From positions 1-64,000 of the forward strand of contig JAWZYV010000070.1 of NCBI GenBank assembly GCA_038373885.1: 64,000 nucleotides of DNA. The letters are read 5' to 3'. The position numbers and the translations under genes were made by a program. Under the pieces are notes generated by a model. The model did no database searches. It was not told the DNA's origin and saw only the letters and a list, made by a program, of their open reading frames with translations. Within the stretch, counting starts at the first letter, position 1. Every line of letters starts with the position of its first letter. This document shows, piece by piece, positions 11,042 through 22,674 of this stretch. The DNA is from Cheiracanthium punctorium (lineage: Eukaryota; Arthropoda; Arachnida; Araneae; Cheiracanthiidae).

Positions 11042-11324
11042 TAAGAAAGTAAAATTCAGGTTCTTCTCCTCATCATAAAAATTGTGTTTTTAACACTTAA
11101 AAATAAATTGTTTAAGGGATTTTTGCCTAGTGCAAAAATTTCCCCCATTGAACAGTAAAATGTGAATGAACACTGGAAAAAAATTACAGAAAGAAAGTAA
11201 ATAAACAAACATCAAATACACATTTTGTTTGATTTTCGTAATTTTCATCTCCAGGAAGGATAGAGTAAGGAAGTAAGGTATCGCAAGATTGTGTTCATTT
11301 TGACTTCATGGATTTAAAAATAAA

Positions 11325-11440
11325 TCCTACTAATATTATAAATGTCAATGTATGTATGTTTGTTACTCTTTCACGCTGAAACGGCTTAACGGATTTGAAT
11401 GAAATTTGGAATAAAGACAGTTAAAGTCCTGTATTAATAA
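11325..11440 (+). mobile_element. Helitron 5' end
   Basis: TCCTACTAATATTATAAATG after A matches the 5' terminus of the minus-strand copies ending at 7502 and 21786. It is followed by TTTCACGCTGAAACGGCTTAACGG-type text common just inside these ends. No matching 3' end could be placed on this strand. Confidence 0.6.
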
Positions 11441-11829
11441 ACAGGGTACTCTTTATCGGGCCAAAAAACACTGTTCCTATAATATAAGTTCCAAAAATAC
11501 TATCTTTTATTTAAAAAAAAAGAATACAATTGAGCTTTTCTTTATAAAGCCGTCGACAGATGGCGCTAACTTATAGAATACGCACTTTTTAATAAATAAA
11601 ATCACCTCTAAGTTTTTCATTCTGACGTGGATTTATAAGCGGTCTTGGGGGCCAAGCACACACATCCGAAATACATGTTATACAAACAAGCAAAAAATAA
11701 ATTTTTGAAACTTTCATTCAGTTCGAATTATGCATTTTTCTGCGCGTCTTTTTCCCCTTCTATTTCTAATGTATTACACCCAGAAAAAGGATGTTAGAAA
11801 TATCAATTTTAATTTTGTTTAATCCCCTT
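11441..11829. other. Intergenic, likely Helitron interior
   Basis: No coding motif is visible. The GATGGCGCTAACTTATAG motif and AT-rich text are compatible with the inside of the Helitron starting at 11325, but this cannot be shown without a second copy. Confidence 0.35.
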
Positions 11830-11965
11830 CATGAATATTGACACACTTTCAAACTTAAAATGGAATAAGGAAAAAAAATAGGGAAGACGCATGGATATGA
11901 TACGCTTTTAATATACAGCACTTTAGTGCGTATTTAAAATCTGAAAGTGTTTCAGATTTTTCTTT
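11830..11965 (-). repeat. Inverted copy of the 10262-10400 repeat
   Basis: Reverse complement of this stretch reads AAATCTGAAACACTTTC, TACGCACTAAAGTGCT and ATTAAAAGCGTATCAT in the same order as 10285-10350. The two lie about 1.5 kb apart in opposite orientation. Confidence 0.75.
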
Positions 11966-11980
11966 TTTTTTTTTTTGGTA

Positions 11981-12139
11981 TTTACGTATTATCCCGACGG
12001 TCCGCCAAGTCCAGCGATTTTTCTCCAAGATGAGGGCACATGAAATTGTTTATGGTTTGAAATACGATTAGCAACAATTTTCCAGCACATTTGACGAAAA
12101 AATAGTTTGTCAGGAATGACCGCCGGGATAATACGAAAG
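11981..12139 (-). mobile_element. MITE, TIR TTACGTATTATCCCGRCGG, copy 2
   Basis: The reverse complement aligns along its whole length with 6711-6874. Both start with the CGTATTATCCCGGCGGTCATTC arm and share the CATTTGACGAAAAAA-type and TTTCATGTGCCC-type interior. One end has decayed (ATACGAAAG). Confidence 0.75.
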
Positions 12140-12272
12140 AACCCTTTTTTTTTTTCTTTCCGTTTTTTGATAAAGGCTGATATATATAGAAGCTCTTCAG
12201 AATTAATATAGGATGAAAATAATTTGTACCTCTTTGTATGTTTTTATCATTAAATCATCTTGTTTTTGTAGC

Positions 12273-12426
12273 CAGGGGCGGCGCGACACAGTAAGCAAGG
12301 TAATCATTGTATCGGGGAGCCGGCTTCGAAGGGGGCGTCATGTCGAACTCAAAAACTAAGTAGAGCATAAAAAAGGGGCGTCTTTTTTATTAGCAGGCGG
12401 CGCCACCTACCCGAGGGCCGCCTCTG
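12273..12426. mobile_element. Possible short hAT-like MITE
   Basis: The ends CAGGGGCGGC and CCGCCTCTG are imperfect inverted repeats about 150 bp apart. No target duplication is seen. The call rests only on the ends. Confidence 0.35.
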
Positions 12427-12429
12427 TCT

Positions 12430-13140
12430 GAAACCATTTTAATTTTAAATTCCATTCAGAATCTGAGAGATTTCCGTGCCAAGGAAGCCGGCGAGAAACA
12501 GAAGATTTATTAAGAAGACCAACTGGTCGCCGGAGGCAGCTAGTTAAATATAAAATTATGGTTGCAGTCTGGGGCGTAAAAAATGTGCAGATGTGCGAAA
12601 TAATACTGCAAATCCTCTTTTAAAAATATTCCGTAATTTGTAGGCTCGAATAAGTTTCCTAGAATAGGCATTCTCTTTGCAGTATAAATATCGTCTGCAG
12701 GAAATCTCCTTACACTTTTTACCTCTTGATGTACTTATTTTTCTGGAATGTGGCATCTAAAAATTTGTTTTTAAGAATGACGCTGTACGTACAATTTGGA
12801 AATTTTGAAAAATCTTCAATCGAATTACCCTCTCAACTACGAGTATCAGAAAAAATGGTTGCTTCCTCCTGTAATACATATGGGTTTATCAGATGGTTGT
12901 TTCAATAAAAGAAAATAAAGGTGGATTTTATCATCGTGGATGGGAAAAAGGAAAAATGTGGGACAAAACTGGTAAAATAGTAAAATTTAATGGAGAAAAT
13001 CTAAATAAGTGCTCGAAAATTTGAAATGCTCGAATAAAGTTTAAACTGAAATATAAAAATGTGAAGTGATGACAGAACTATAGCATATTAAAATGACAGA
13101 CATACTGAAATGGTTTGAAATTTTTCATTTTTTTAACTAC
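12430..13140. other. AT-rich stretch, nothing recognised
   Basis: Short open frames on both strands show no family motifs. No repeat in the window matches it. Confidence 0.5.
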
Positions 13141-13157
13141 TAAAAGTAGGTCTGGCG

Positions 13158-13784
13158 CATAGGCGCACCCACGGAGGGGGCTATGGGGGCTGAAGCCCCC
13201 CCTAAAGGTGGGAAATTAGAAGTGAAAAGTATTGAAAATTGTCACTCATGAGTTAAATTTTTTCTTTTTAAAAATTGTCTTCAAATTATTTCTAAAATAC
13301 ATTTTACCAAAAAAATATGTTAGTTTTTAAATAAAAACTTACAGTTAGAGCATGAAACACGGTTAAACTTGGTTACAACATCACTGAAAAGATCAGATAA
13401 TTATTTGATTCTAAAATGAGTTACATTGCTCGTGGGGTTATGTTCTACGGGCAAGTCGACTAGCACAGAATATTTTGACGTTTTAAGAGAATTATAACTA
13501 TAACTGAGGTCACTACAACCGAGTTCAGCAGTACTTGTAGCCCAGCCCCCCCCCCTAAACTAAAATCCCCAGGCCCTTATTATCGCATGGGCAAATCGGG
13601 ACTTTGCCCAGGGCCCCCGGCTCGAAAGGGCCCCCAATTTCAAATATATTTCTGAAATATATATTTTTATATCAAAATTTTATGAAAAAAAAAAAAAATT
13701 CATAGATGGGGGCCCCCAAATTCATCAATGCCCGGGGCCCCCGTTGGTCATAATCAGGCTCTGAAAATCCCGGGTGCGCCACTG
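13158..13784. mobile_element. 627-bp hAT MITE with exact 8-bp target duplication
   Basis: The terminal repeats are CATAGGCGCACCC at the left and GGGTGCGCCACTG at the right. GTCTGGCG flanks both (13150-13157 and 13785-13792), the 8-bp duplication expected of hAT elements. Subterminal G-rich and C-rich runs (GGGGGCTATGGGGGCTGAAG, and GGGCCCCCGGC later) can fold back. There is no coding capacity, so it would depend on a hAT transposase supplied elsewhere. Confidence 0.88.
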
Positions 13785-14218
13785 GTCTGGCGCAATGTTA
13801 GCAACAACAGGACCGTCTGGCAACTATAAATTTATAATGCTGAAAAGACACAGAAAATTATAAAAAAACAATCAAGTCTCTTAAAATGACTTCAAATTTT
13901 CATTTTTTTCCTTTGCAGGTCAGATGTGCAGAACTAAACGCAACCGCTTCCAGGTGCCAGACATACCGCATTCTTACCTAATTTCAATAAAGAACGAGAT
14001 ATCCTTAAACCAGCAGTACTAAAATACTTTCTTGAAAATGCTGCTAGCTCTTATACTATAAGAAACTGAATATTGAGAAACAGCTTTCCAACAAATCAAA
14101 ACGTTCACCTACTGAATGGATGGAAATATCCAAAATTTAAAAATAAAAATTAATCATAAACCTTTTTTTCAGAGTCTGTAACATCTTCATATGATAATAG
14201 ACGAAGATGTGATACGAA

Positions 14219-14401
14219 TCATGATCCATAATAGACGATTGATTGATTGATAAATGTGGCAAAGCTTTCGTCATTTCTTTTCGAAATTAAATATGTTTTT
14301 AAATTTCTTAATGCTTCGACACATTCTGCTAAATATATGTTCGATTGCTGCAACATTTTTGAAACACCATTTATTCTTTCTAGCAAATCGTGCCAAATCA
14401 T
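14219..14401 (-). pseudogene. Possible hAT transposase fragment
   Basis: The minus strand encodes about 60 residues (WHDLLERINGVSKMLQQ ... LKTYLISKR) that resemble the segment before the catalytic core of ZMYM-like hAT transposases, where W..LL..VN.VSK.LQ is common. It sits just outside the element starting at 14455, which may have interrupted it. A hAT-type terminus (CGGCACTG) occurs at 17657 but no partner end was found. Fragment only. Confidence 0.4.
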
Positions 14402-14454
14402 TATTACTGAACAGATAAATTTAAATGAACAAATTGTTTCCGTTTAAGCATCAT

Positions 14455-14940
14455 AGTCCAGTCATCTTAGTCAAAATAGGGCAAGAATCTCGGAATTCGA
14501 GATACCCAGCTATAAATTTGTATGAACTTTTATTTTGACATTCTAAAACGTGTCTCAAAACCTGCATATGGTAGAGTGTCCGCGTCTGTCAAAATTTAAG
14601 GTCAAATTTCACAAAAATCGATTTTTTTCCACATTTTTCGCAAATATCTCGTTTCCTATGGGGTTTACGCTATTTGTATGTATTACCAATATTGAGGATA
14701 AAATTCTCTACAACTTTAGTACCAAAAGTTTTTTTATATGTTGTATCGTTTACGAGATAGAGGGCAGTGAGCGCACAGTGTTGAACCATGTAGAGTACCA
14801 TTTAAGGTCAACCGGTAGTCCCGATCAAAAACACGCTTCATAAAGTTTATAAATTATTGATAAATATATACTTATAAATAATTTTAATTTTTTGTAAATA
14901 TTACATTATAATTAATAACTTTTTCATTAATTAGTAATCT
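14455..14940 (+). repeat. Left long TIR of the 14455-17432 element
   Basis: The arm contains TTTTTCCACATTTTTCGCAA, GGTCAACCGGTAGTCCCGAT and CACGCTTCATAAAGTTTATA, each present inverted in the right arm with few mismatches. It also encodes a spurious 97-codon frame. Confidence 0.9.
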
Positions 14941-15124
14941 ATCTATTCAATAACACTTATAACTTATAACCTATTCATGTAATTAAAAAATTATTAAGGG
15001 AAATACTTTAACTACATTTTAATTATATTCTCATTTACTCTAATTATATTTTAAATAGAAAATAATTTAGTACATCTTCTTTAAAAACCATAAGCTTCTA
15101 AATTCTTTCATAACGTTAAAATCT

Positions 15125-16713
15125 ATGACGAAGGTCACTGGTTTACAATTTACTGAAATAAAAGTGAAACGCTCTGATAAGGTATTACCGCTTTCAATTG
15201 TTAATAAATCTGTAAAAATTTATGATTGTGAAGTTTCAGTAGATCTATTATTACTCTTCCAAAGAATAACTGTGAGCAAGCAATTTGAAAGTAATCTTGA
15301 AGAATATCTTCAATATGAATTGAGCCCGTATGCAACAGCACTATTTGATATTGATGGCATGAGAAAAAGTACAAAATCATCATTGTATGACAATATGACA
15401 CCTATCGATTTTGATCTCCAAGAAAATAATGTAACGTTCATTATTGATGGTCGATTTCTTCTGCATGGAGTTGTATGGAGAAGAGAAGGTACTTTTTCTC
15501 TTATTTAAGATAAATATGTAAATATTTACAAACGCATTATGGTTCTAAAATTGTTGTTGTATTCGATGGATTTTCAGACTACAGTAAAAACATAAAAGCA
15601 ATGGAACAGCTGAGAAGGACTGCTGCACTTTCAAAAACATAAGACGTTTGTTTCGACGATACAATGATTCTACCAATTAGCCAAGAAAAATTCCTATCAA
15701 ATCGAAGTAATAAAGAGAAGCTAATTAAAATGCTTATTGAGAAATTACAAGATGTTAATATCTCTTCAAAACAGGCCAGAGATGATGCGGATGTTCTTAT
15801 CATTGAAACAGCTATTGAAGAATCGAAACACGAAAAAAACAACAGTTATGATAGGAGAAGATATAGATTTACTTATCATTTTAATTGGGCTACTCTATCT
15901 TACCAACAAGAAATTTTCTTTAAAAAAGTTGGCAAAGGGACTGTTAAAACTGAAATATACTCCTCCAAAAGCTTCGATAAATATCCTTATTCTAAAAGAC
16001 ACATTTTGTTTCTACACGCATTAAGTGGGTTTAACACAACTTCTGCGCTCTTTAAAAAAGGGGGAAAAAACTTTTTTTACGAACATTTGAGAAACTGCCG
16101 AATTTGAATCAACTTGCTGCAGCATTTGAAGACGAAAACTGTCCGGTACAAAGATTATTTGAGAATGGAATGAAAACCTTGTTGACAGTTTATAATATTC
16201 CAAAATCTTTGGACAGTATCGATCATCGCCCAGTATGTCAAGTCAACAAAACTAAATAAACCTGTGCAGTTATCAAATATTCCACCAACAAGTGCAGCAG
16301 CTCATCAACATTTTATTCGTGTTTATTATCAAGTTCAAACTTGGTTAGGGCATGATTTGGAACCCCAGGAATGAGGTTGGACAATGTGTAACGAATTCCT
16401 GGAACCTATCACGACAATTTTACCACCTGCTCCGAAGGAATTGCTAAACACGATATTCTGCAACTGCAAGAATGGTTGTGGATGCAGAAAATCGGTGTTG
16501 CAGTGCTTTTTAGCTTGTGGCCAGTGTAATGGGCAAGCTTGTCTCAATGCCTTGCCATATCAGAACGATGCCAATGAAGATGGAACCTTTGACCCTGAAA
16601 TAATGGAATGCCTGGAGACAAATGCCTTTGAAGATGATAAAGAAGAGGAAGCTGAAATTCTGCAGCAACCGGAAGACGATGATGATGATGAAGAAGAAGA
16701 AAATAAAAAATAG
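15125..16713 (+). pseudogene. XPG/FEN-like (PIN-type) nuclease of a transposon, with Cys-rich tail; decayed
   Basis: Three frame pieces line up as one ancestral protein. Piece 1 (15125-15508) ends with FIIDGRFLLHGVVW at residues 105-118, the N-terminal acidic motif of the nuclease fold. Piece 2 (15664-16107, with a frame switch near 15845-15925) has EKFLSNRSNKEKLI, then DDADVLII, then GEDIDLLIIL (about 15854) and YSKRHILFLHAL. The following SGFNTTSA stands where relatives carry an Asp-containing GCDTTSA, so that metal ligand is lost. Piece 3 (16384-16713) has LLPPAPKELLNTIFCNCK-type text (here ILPPAPKELL), eight or more Cys in a CNCKNGCGCRKS...CFLACGQCNGQAC arrangement, and an acidic tail. 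Relatives of this protein are repetitive in arthropod genomes. Stops and frameshifts make it non-functional. Confidence 0.7.
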
Positions 16714-16959
16714 AACTTGCAGTTCTTATAATAATTATTCAATTATTTTAATTTTGACAGTCATAAATGTATGGAATGATAATGTTTTACTGAAAACATT
16801 ATTTAAAAATTTATTTATTTTCTTTTTTTATTTATTTAAGTATTTAGTATAACTTTGATTAAAATTAAAGTATAATTTAAGTATTTCCCTTAATAATTTT
16901 ATAAGTACACGAGCAGATAAGTGTGATTAAATAAATTGATACTTAATTAAAAATAAATA

Positions 16960-17432
16960 TGTAATGAAAAAAAGTTATTAATTATAATGTAATATTTACA
17001 AAAAAATTAAAATTATTTATAAGTATATATTCATCAATAATTTATAAACTTTATGAAGCGTGTTTTTGATCGGGACTACCGGTTGACCTTAAATGGTACT
17101 CTACATGGTTCAACACTGTGCGCTCACTACCCTCTATCTCGAAAACGACTCAACGCATAAAAAAACTTTTGGTACAAAAGTTGTAGAGAATTTTATCATC
17201 TACAATTTGTTAATACATACAAATAGCGTAAACCCCATTGGAAACGAGATATTTGCGAAAAATGTGGAAAAAATCGATTTTTGTGATCTTTGACCTTAAA
17301 TTTTGACAGACGCGGACACCCTACCATATGCAAATTTTCAGACAAGTTTTAGGATGTCAAAATAAAAGTGTATACAAGTTTATAGCTGGGTATCTCAAAT
17401 TCCGAGGTTAAACTACTAAGATGACTGGACTA
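16960..17432 (-). repeat. Right long TIR of the 14455-17432 element
   Basis: Inverse of the left arm, ending ACTAAGATGACTGGACTA. Differences from the left arm are scattered substitutions and small indels, so the copy is old but not ancient. Confidence 0.9.
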
Positions 17433-17584
17433 ATCAGGCAACTCGGGACGGTTTGTGTGCATGTGAAACACTGCAAGCAGCTGGTTAAGGTTTAGGGTAA
17501 TGTTCACTCAAAGTTTGTTTCTTTCTTTCTAAAAAAAAAAACATTTATATAAGGTCATTATTTTTTTTAATGTTGGTTGATAAT

Positions 17585-17657
17585 CATTTCGCCGCCCCTT
17601 AAATTTGGCCGCCCCGCGTGCGGTGCACCATCTTGCCCCCCGCTAGGATCGGCACTG
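17585..17657 (-). mobile_element. Solo hAT-like terminus
   Basis: On the minus strand CAGTGCCGATCC followed by GGGGGGCAAG and GCGGGGCGGCC looks like the end of a hAT element, comparable in style to the element at 26345. The partner end is not identified. Confidence 0.45.
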
Positions 17658-17659
17658 GT

Positions 17660-18609
17660 TTTTATGCATTTAATTTCAAGAATGTAATTTAAAACACAAC
17701 TTAGAATGCAATAAAACATAAGTTGAGAGGGACTTTCATTTGTTTAAGGTAAGTTTATCCATTTATTGTTCTTAGTGCAGTCTGAATTTAATGTTGAATT
17801 GTATTAAGCGTAACTGTTCTTACTGTAGTACTGGGAGAAAACTAACGAGTTTATATTCATAATGTGTTCACCAAATTTTAAGTTTATATTCATTTAGTTG
17901 GTATCATGCTATGACCATTATTGTTAGAAATTTTGTTGTTAAGTATATAATGCTGAATGTGTACAGAATCATATTTCTTTAATGTTCAGTTCGAACTTAA
18001 CTTTTTAAATTATTATTTTAACTGTTCTCCCAATGACAGACTTTATGAAATAGTGATAATTTTTTAAAAATGCGTATTATAATTTTGTTTTTTTTCTCGT
18101 TTTGTTTGTGTCCTAACAGATTTTAGACTAATTGTTGTGTGTTAAAAGCTTTTGGTGTAATCAAAAGTACCAGCATTTATTGATTAGCTCATTCGAAACT
18201 TAAAGGTACATTCGAATTTAAATTAAATATCTTATGGGTCAGGGGAGATTAACTAATTTACGTATTGCTAATTATAATTTGTTAAATATAATTCTTATGG
18301 TAATAATTTGAATCATTAAAATATACATTATTCTACTTTTGAGTTGAAATGGAGAACTCTCATATTTTTTTTTTGTAAATTTGTGCTTTTTTGAAAGCAT
18401 CAGTAATTGTTTAGTAATATTTTTTGTTTAAATTTATATTTATTGTTAAAAACTGCTTGTAGGGGAAATTTAATAAAATGTCAGTTTTTATGACCTGTAA
18501 AAGTATGCTCTTAGCTTATTGCACAGTCTGCTACAACAAATTTCACAATAGATGCTTTTCTTATTACTTTTTTACTATCGGTATTATTATTTATTTGACC
18601 TCTTATAGC

Positions 18610-18653
<44 letters not shown>

Positions 18654-19200
18654 TTATATTTCATAATTTTTTACAAATTAATAGTAATGTGTGTAAATAC
18701 TGAATTAATAATCAGTTCAATGTTTAAAAGCATTGAAATAACTATTCGATATATATCTCTACTTTTGATCATATAATATAAACTCAGTACTTTATTCATT
18801 GAGTTTTAACTCATGAAATTCGTAAAAAAGTCCTGATTTTTTTGATATAGCTATTCAACTGATTTTTCTCAAAAATTTTATCACAGTACTAACTAAGCCA
18901 GTTGGAATTTGTCAGAAGCAGGTATTTTTCTACTATGCTCTGATAATATTCTTGCTAGCTATTTGTACTGCTGAATGAATGCTGTTTGCTTGCTTCAACC
19001 TCACAAAGTTAAGCGAGTGATTCCTCTTTGAAGAAGGCTGAAAACTATGCTGTTTTTTAGGGTAAGATTAAGTATTAAAAAATAAGCTATAAATATACCT
19101 ACCTACGAATGGTTGTTTAAATTCTTTTTTTTCCCCCCATTTTAAGGGTATTAGTAACTGCTGTTGAACTGTGTGTCAAGGTTCAGGTACGTAAATTTTA
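17660..19200. other. AT-rich upstream region of the P-type element
   Basis: No coding motif is visible. There is a (TA)n microsatellite at about 18614-18650. It may include the 5' end of the P-type transposon, but no TIR or 8-bp duplication could be placed. Confidence 0.45.
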
Positions 19201-19368
19201 CCTTATTTTTAAAGATGCCTTATAAATGTTCAGTTCCGGCCTGCAGGGGAAATTATGATGAGTCCAATAAAGTAGTTGTTTTTGGATTTCCCACTGATGC
19301 CACAACAAAGAGAGAAATGGTTACATGCCATACCAAGAGAAAATTTTAACATCACAAAGAACTCTAAG

Positions 19369-20177
19369 GTAAGGTAAAATTTATATTAAAAAGTGAATTT
19401 CTTAAACATTTGTCAGTTCATCGATAATTTTATCACTAAAATTAAGTAGAATTTCTGAACTATAAGTTAAAGTCAATGCTTTCTGTGAAAGATTAATAAA
19501 TTTTTGACAAACTATGGTCAGAAAGTTCTCTAGTGTTTCAACACTTCTTACAAAAGTGATTATTTAGCAGGTGTATCAAGATGACGTTTGCGACCCACAT
19601 TCATATGTAACTCTTAATCCTTGTGATGTGCATTGTCTCCCCTAAAAGTTTGTAAACGACCTTTTGAGATACCCTGTATATACTAGATAAATGTCTATCT
19701 ATTTATTAATTATAGAGTTTTCAATTAAACAATTTTTTTGTCCAAAAGCTTTTTAATTAATAAGTAAGTGTACGTACCTTCCTCTTGTACAAATGATATC
19801 AAGAAAGCAGAAGCAAGTAAAATTAAGATAAACTGTTGTCCTATATTTCTTGAAATTCGTAAATTAATGAATTATGAAAGTAATTCAAAATTATAATAAA
19901 TTAATTTTTAAACTTTGGAAACACAATTGAATTTTTGTTCATGCACCATGTGATTTGAATTAAATAAAAAGCTGCAAATTATTTGTTACTTTAAATGCAA
20001 ATGAATGAACAATTAGAATAGTTTATGGCTTTTGATAATTAATATACAGTATGAAATATCCCTAAATTTGAAATAAGTACTTTAAAATTTGTTCTTTATA
20101 AATTTGAAAAATTTCGTACTCATTTGTAAGTTGCTTTATTTTAAAGACGTTATTCTACTGAGGTAAACTTTTTCAAG
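19369..20177 (+). other. Putative intron in the THAP domain
   Basis: The donor GGTAAGG follows AACTCTAAG (NSK), and an acceptor CAAG precedes GTATGTGAG (VCE). Joining the two restores the usual NSK-VCERHF order of a THAP finger. A second possible acceptor at about 20145 would add about ten residues. The intron is AT-rich and holds a short repeat end (CCCTGTATA at about 19672). Confidence 0.65.
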
Positions 20178-20594
20178 GTATGTGAGAGACATTTTAAAGA
20201 TGGCGAAGTGCTGCGTCACACAACATTTTATAATGAAAAGACAGGAGAAACCATATCGGCACCTCTTAGAAAGCCGAAGTTGAAGGAAAATGCCGTGCCA
20301 AGTATTTTTCCCGGCTGTTCTTCATGTTTGCCTTCATCATCATCATCATCACTTAGAGAGAGTCCATCTAAAAAGAGGCAAAGATTGGAGCATGCACAAG
20401 TAGAACTTGCCATTGCTGAAAGTTTGAATTCTAAACTTGACTATGATTCCAAATTTACTTTCAATAGTTTTCCCGAGTTACAAAATTGCATTAAAGAACA
20501 CACACTTTCTTCATTTTGGTTATTTGAAGAAAAAAAATGAAATTTTGTTATTTTTAAATCTTTCTTTAGAAGATGATATCCCTTCTATAAAATA

Positions 20595-21786
20595 CTAGCG
20601 CTACCCGCGACTTCGTCCGCGTCGGCTTTAGAATTAGGTCCCGAGAGAAACGAAGCATGTGTGAATAACAAATAGGTTTGCGACTAAAGAAACTGCATTT
20701 AAATATTATTTGCCTTTTTACTTATTTTAAATTAAAGTATAATGCTTGGTAGTATACTTCATTTAAAATAAGAGAGAATGCAGAATTACTAAATTTAGAT
20801 TTTTTTCAAGCATTTGGCGAATAGAGACAGTTACGACGTATTTGCGAACTGTTTTCAGTGTTCTTGTAAAAGAAATATTTATGCTATATGCATGAATTTT
20901 AGCCTATGTTAATCAGGAAGAGTGCAGCTTTCTATTAGCGAAAAAGTTTTAGAATCGGTTCTGTAGTTAAAGAGATGCCCATAGAGCGTAATGTATTAGA
21001 ATTATTTTGAGTGTTCCTGTAAAAGGACTATTTGAGCTACATGCATGAATTTTAGCCTATAATACTCAAGAATAGTGTAGCTTACTATCAGTGAAAAAAG
21101 TTTTCGAATCGGTTCGGTACTTACTGAGATACACATAGAGCGTAATGTAATTCTTATGAGTATCCCTGTAAAAGAACTATTTGTGATATATGCATAAAAG
21201 GTAGCCTATAACACTCAGGGTCCCTCCAGTGTCTAAGAGGTTCTACTCTCAAAACTGGAAGGCGGGAGGTGCCAGGTTCAAACTCCGGTCGCGCCTGTCG
21301 ACCTAGCCGCTCGCAGTTTTCCGTGTTTTTTTTCCAAAAACTCGCGAAAATACTGGCTAGGATCCCTTAGAAAATACCACACAGAGGAATTCTCCATATA
21401 CGCCTAGGACCCTATAGGCCTAGGACTTTCAATCAGTGAAGAAAGTTTTAAAATCGGTTTAGTTGCTACAAAATTTCCATAGAGCGCAATGCATTAGCAT
21501 TATTTTGAGTGTCTTTGTAAAAGAATTATTTATGCTATATGCTTGAAAGGTTGCCTGTATGTTAATTCAGGGCATAAGCTATCTTCATTCCAAATTTTTC
21601 CAACTACTTTTGTGTGATTCAGTCAAAAACATCCGAACACATAAAGGAGTAGCCTATAACCAACTCCAGGGTCCCATCTATATCTAAACCGAAATGCATC
21701 GTAATCGATTCAGCGGTTTAGGTGTGAAAGCGTCATAAACAAACGAACAAACAAACTCACTTTCGCATTTATAATATTAGTTAGGA
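20595..21786 (-). mobile_element. Helitron inside the P-type transposase gene
   Basis: On the plus strand it runs CTAG...TTAGTTAGGA, flanked by A (20594) and T (21787): a minus-strand Helitron in an A^T site. The minus-strand 5' end is TCCTAACTAATATTATAAAT and the 3' end has the CGCGGACGAAGTCGCG hairpin just before CTAG. Transposase coding text stops exactly at its left edge (DDIPSIK) and resumes at its right edge (VTVNNDLVLNASF), which fixes both boundaries independently. About 150-bp internal units and a SINE match 5599-6662. Confidence 0.9.
21219..21425 (+). mobile_element. tRNA-derived SINE carried within a Helitron (copy 2)
   Basis: The same B box (GGTTCAAACTCC), the same GTCGCGCCTGTCGACC body and the same junctions with Helitron sequence as at 6205-6412. 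It replaces part of one tandem unit of the host Helitron (after CCTATAACACT, before TTTCAATCAGTG). Confidence 0.7.
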
Positions 21787-22674
21787 TGCGTAACTGTTAA
21801 CAATGATCTCGTGTTAAATGCTTCATTTATGGGAGAAAAGCTTCCAGAATATAAGCAGGTCTCATTACCAATTAAAGTTAATAATTTAAACCAAATATTT
21901 GACATTCTTGATTACTTAGAAAAGGATCCCTGCGCTGAATCATCAAGCTCTCTAAATGACAAAATGGATGTAATTGAGTCTATTATTAAAAATGCAGAGG
22001 ATATATTTGCAGACAAAAATAAAATTTTCTTCGAATTTTTTCTTTAGCAGTTGCATTTACTTAAATGTAAACCTCAACGTTACAGATATTCTCCCAATCT
22101 GCTTGTGTTCGCATCTCTTTTATTTTATATTCCCCCCCCCAATCCTATAAAAAACTCCCAATATGTCATTCTTCCAGATCCAAGTACCATTCGAAAGATT
22201 GGTACTATTATAAAAAAATCTCCCCAAACAGAACTTACCGATTTTCTTGCTTATTCCAAACATGCCTTTCATAATCTAAAAGATGATGACATTAATGTAT
22301 TTCTTATGATTGACGAAGTCCATGTTAAACCTTTTCCGGATTACAAAAGGGGGAAATATCGTTGGAATGGCATACGACAGTTCAAAATTAGCTATCAGTG
22401 TGCATGTATTTATGTGTGTTACAAAGTCTGTTTTCTCCATACAAGGATGCTATTCATATGTTACCAATTAATCCGTTTGACGCTTCTGAACTTTTTGATA
22501 CGATGAAAAAAAATTATAATAGGGCTTGAGGAGATAGGTTTCAAAGTAATGGGGATGATAACTGATAACAATTCTATCAATCGTGCAGCAGCAAGTAACT
22601 TTGCGTATCCCCCCAAATCGCAAGTTCAGTATGACCACCCAGTAGATAAGTCCCGTCCCCTATTTTATGTAATA

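Larger units (their letters stand above)
14455..17432. mobile_element. Long-TIR DNA transposon with XPG-like nuclease gene (possible Academ)
   Basis: Left and right ends are inverted copies over roughly 450-480 bp (14455 to about 14940, and about 16960 to 17432). They begin TAGTCCAGTCATCTTAGT and end with its inverse. ATCA flanks both sides (14451-14454 and 17433-17436), a 4-bp target duplication. The interior holds a single decayed gene family (about 15125-16713). Academ elements are known for 3-4-bp duplications and, in one branch, an XPG nuclease, so that assignment fits. No helicase or separate transposase is visible, so it stays an inference. Confidence 0.8.

Noticed and set aside
14550..14843. 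A 97-codon frame in the left arm of the long-TIR element
   Set aside because: It lies wholly in the inverted repeat, and the inverse copy in the right arm does not keep it.
16560..16742. Poly-Ser minus-strand frame
   Set aside because: It is the antisense of the Asp/Glu-rich tail of the nuclease pseudogene.
12273..17657. A single large hAT element from the CAGGGGCGGC end at 12273 to the CACTG end at 17657
   Set aside because: The two ends differ beyond the first bases and the flanking 8-mers do not match, although both flanks contain GTTTTT.
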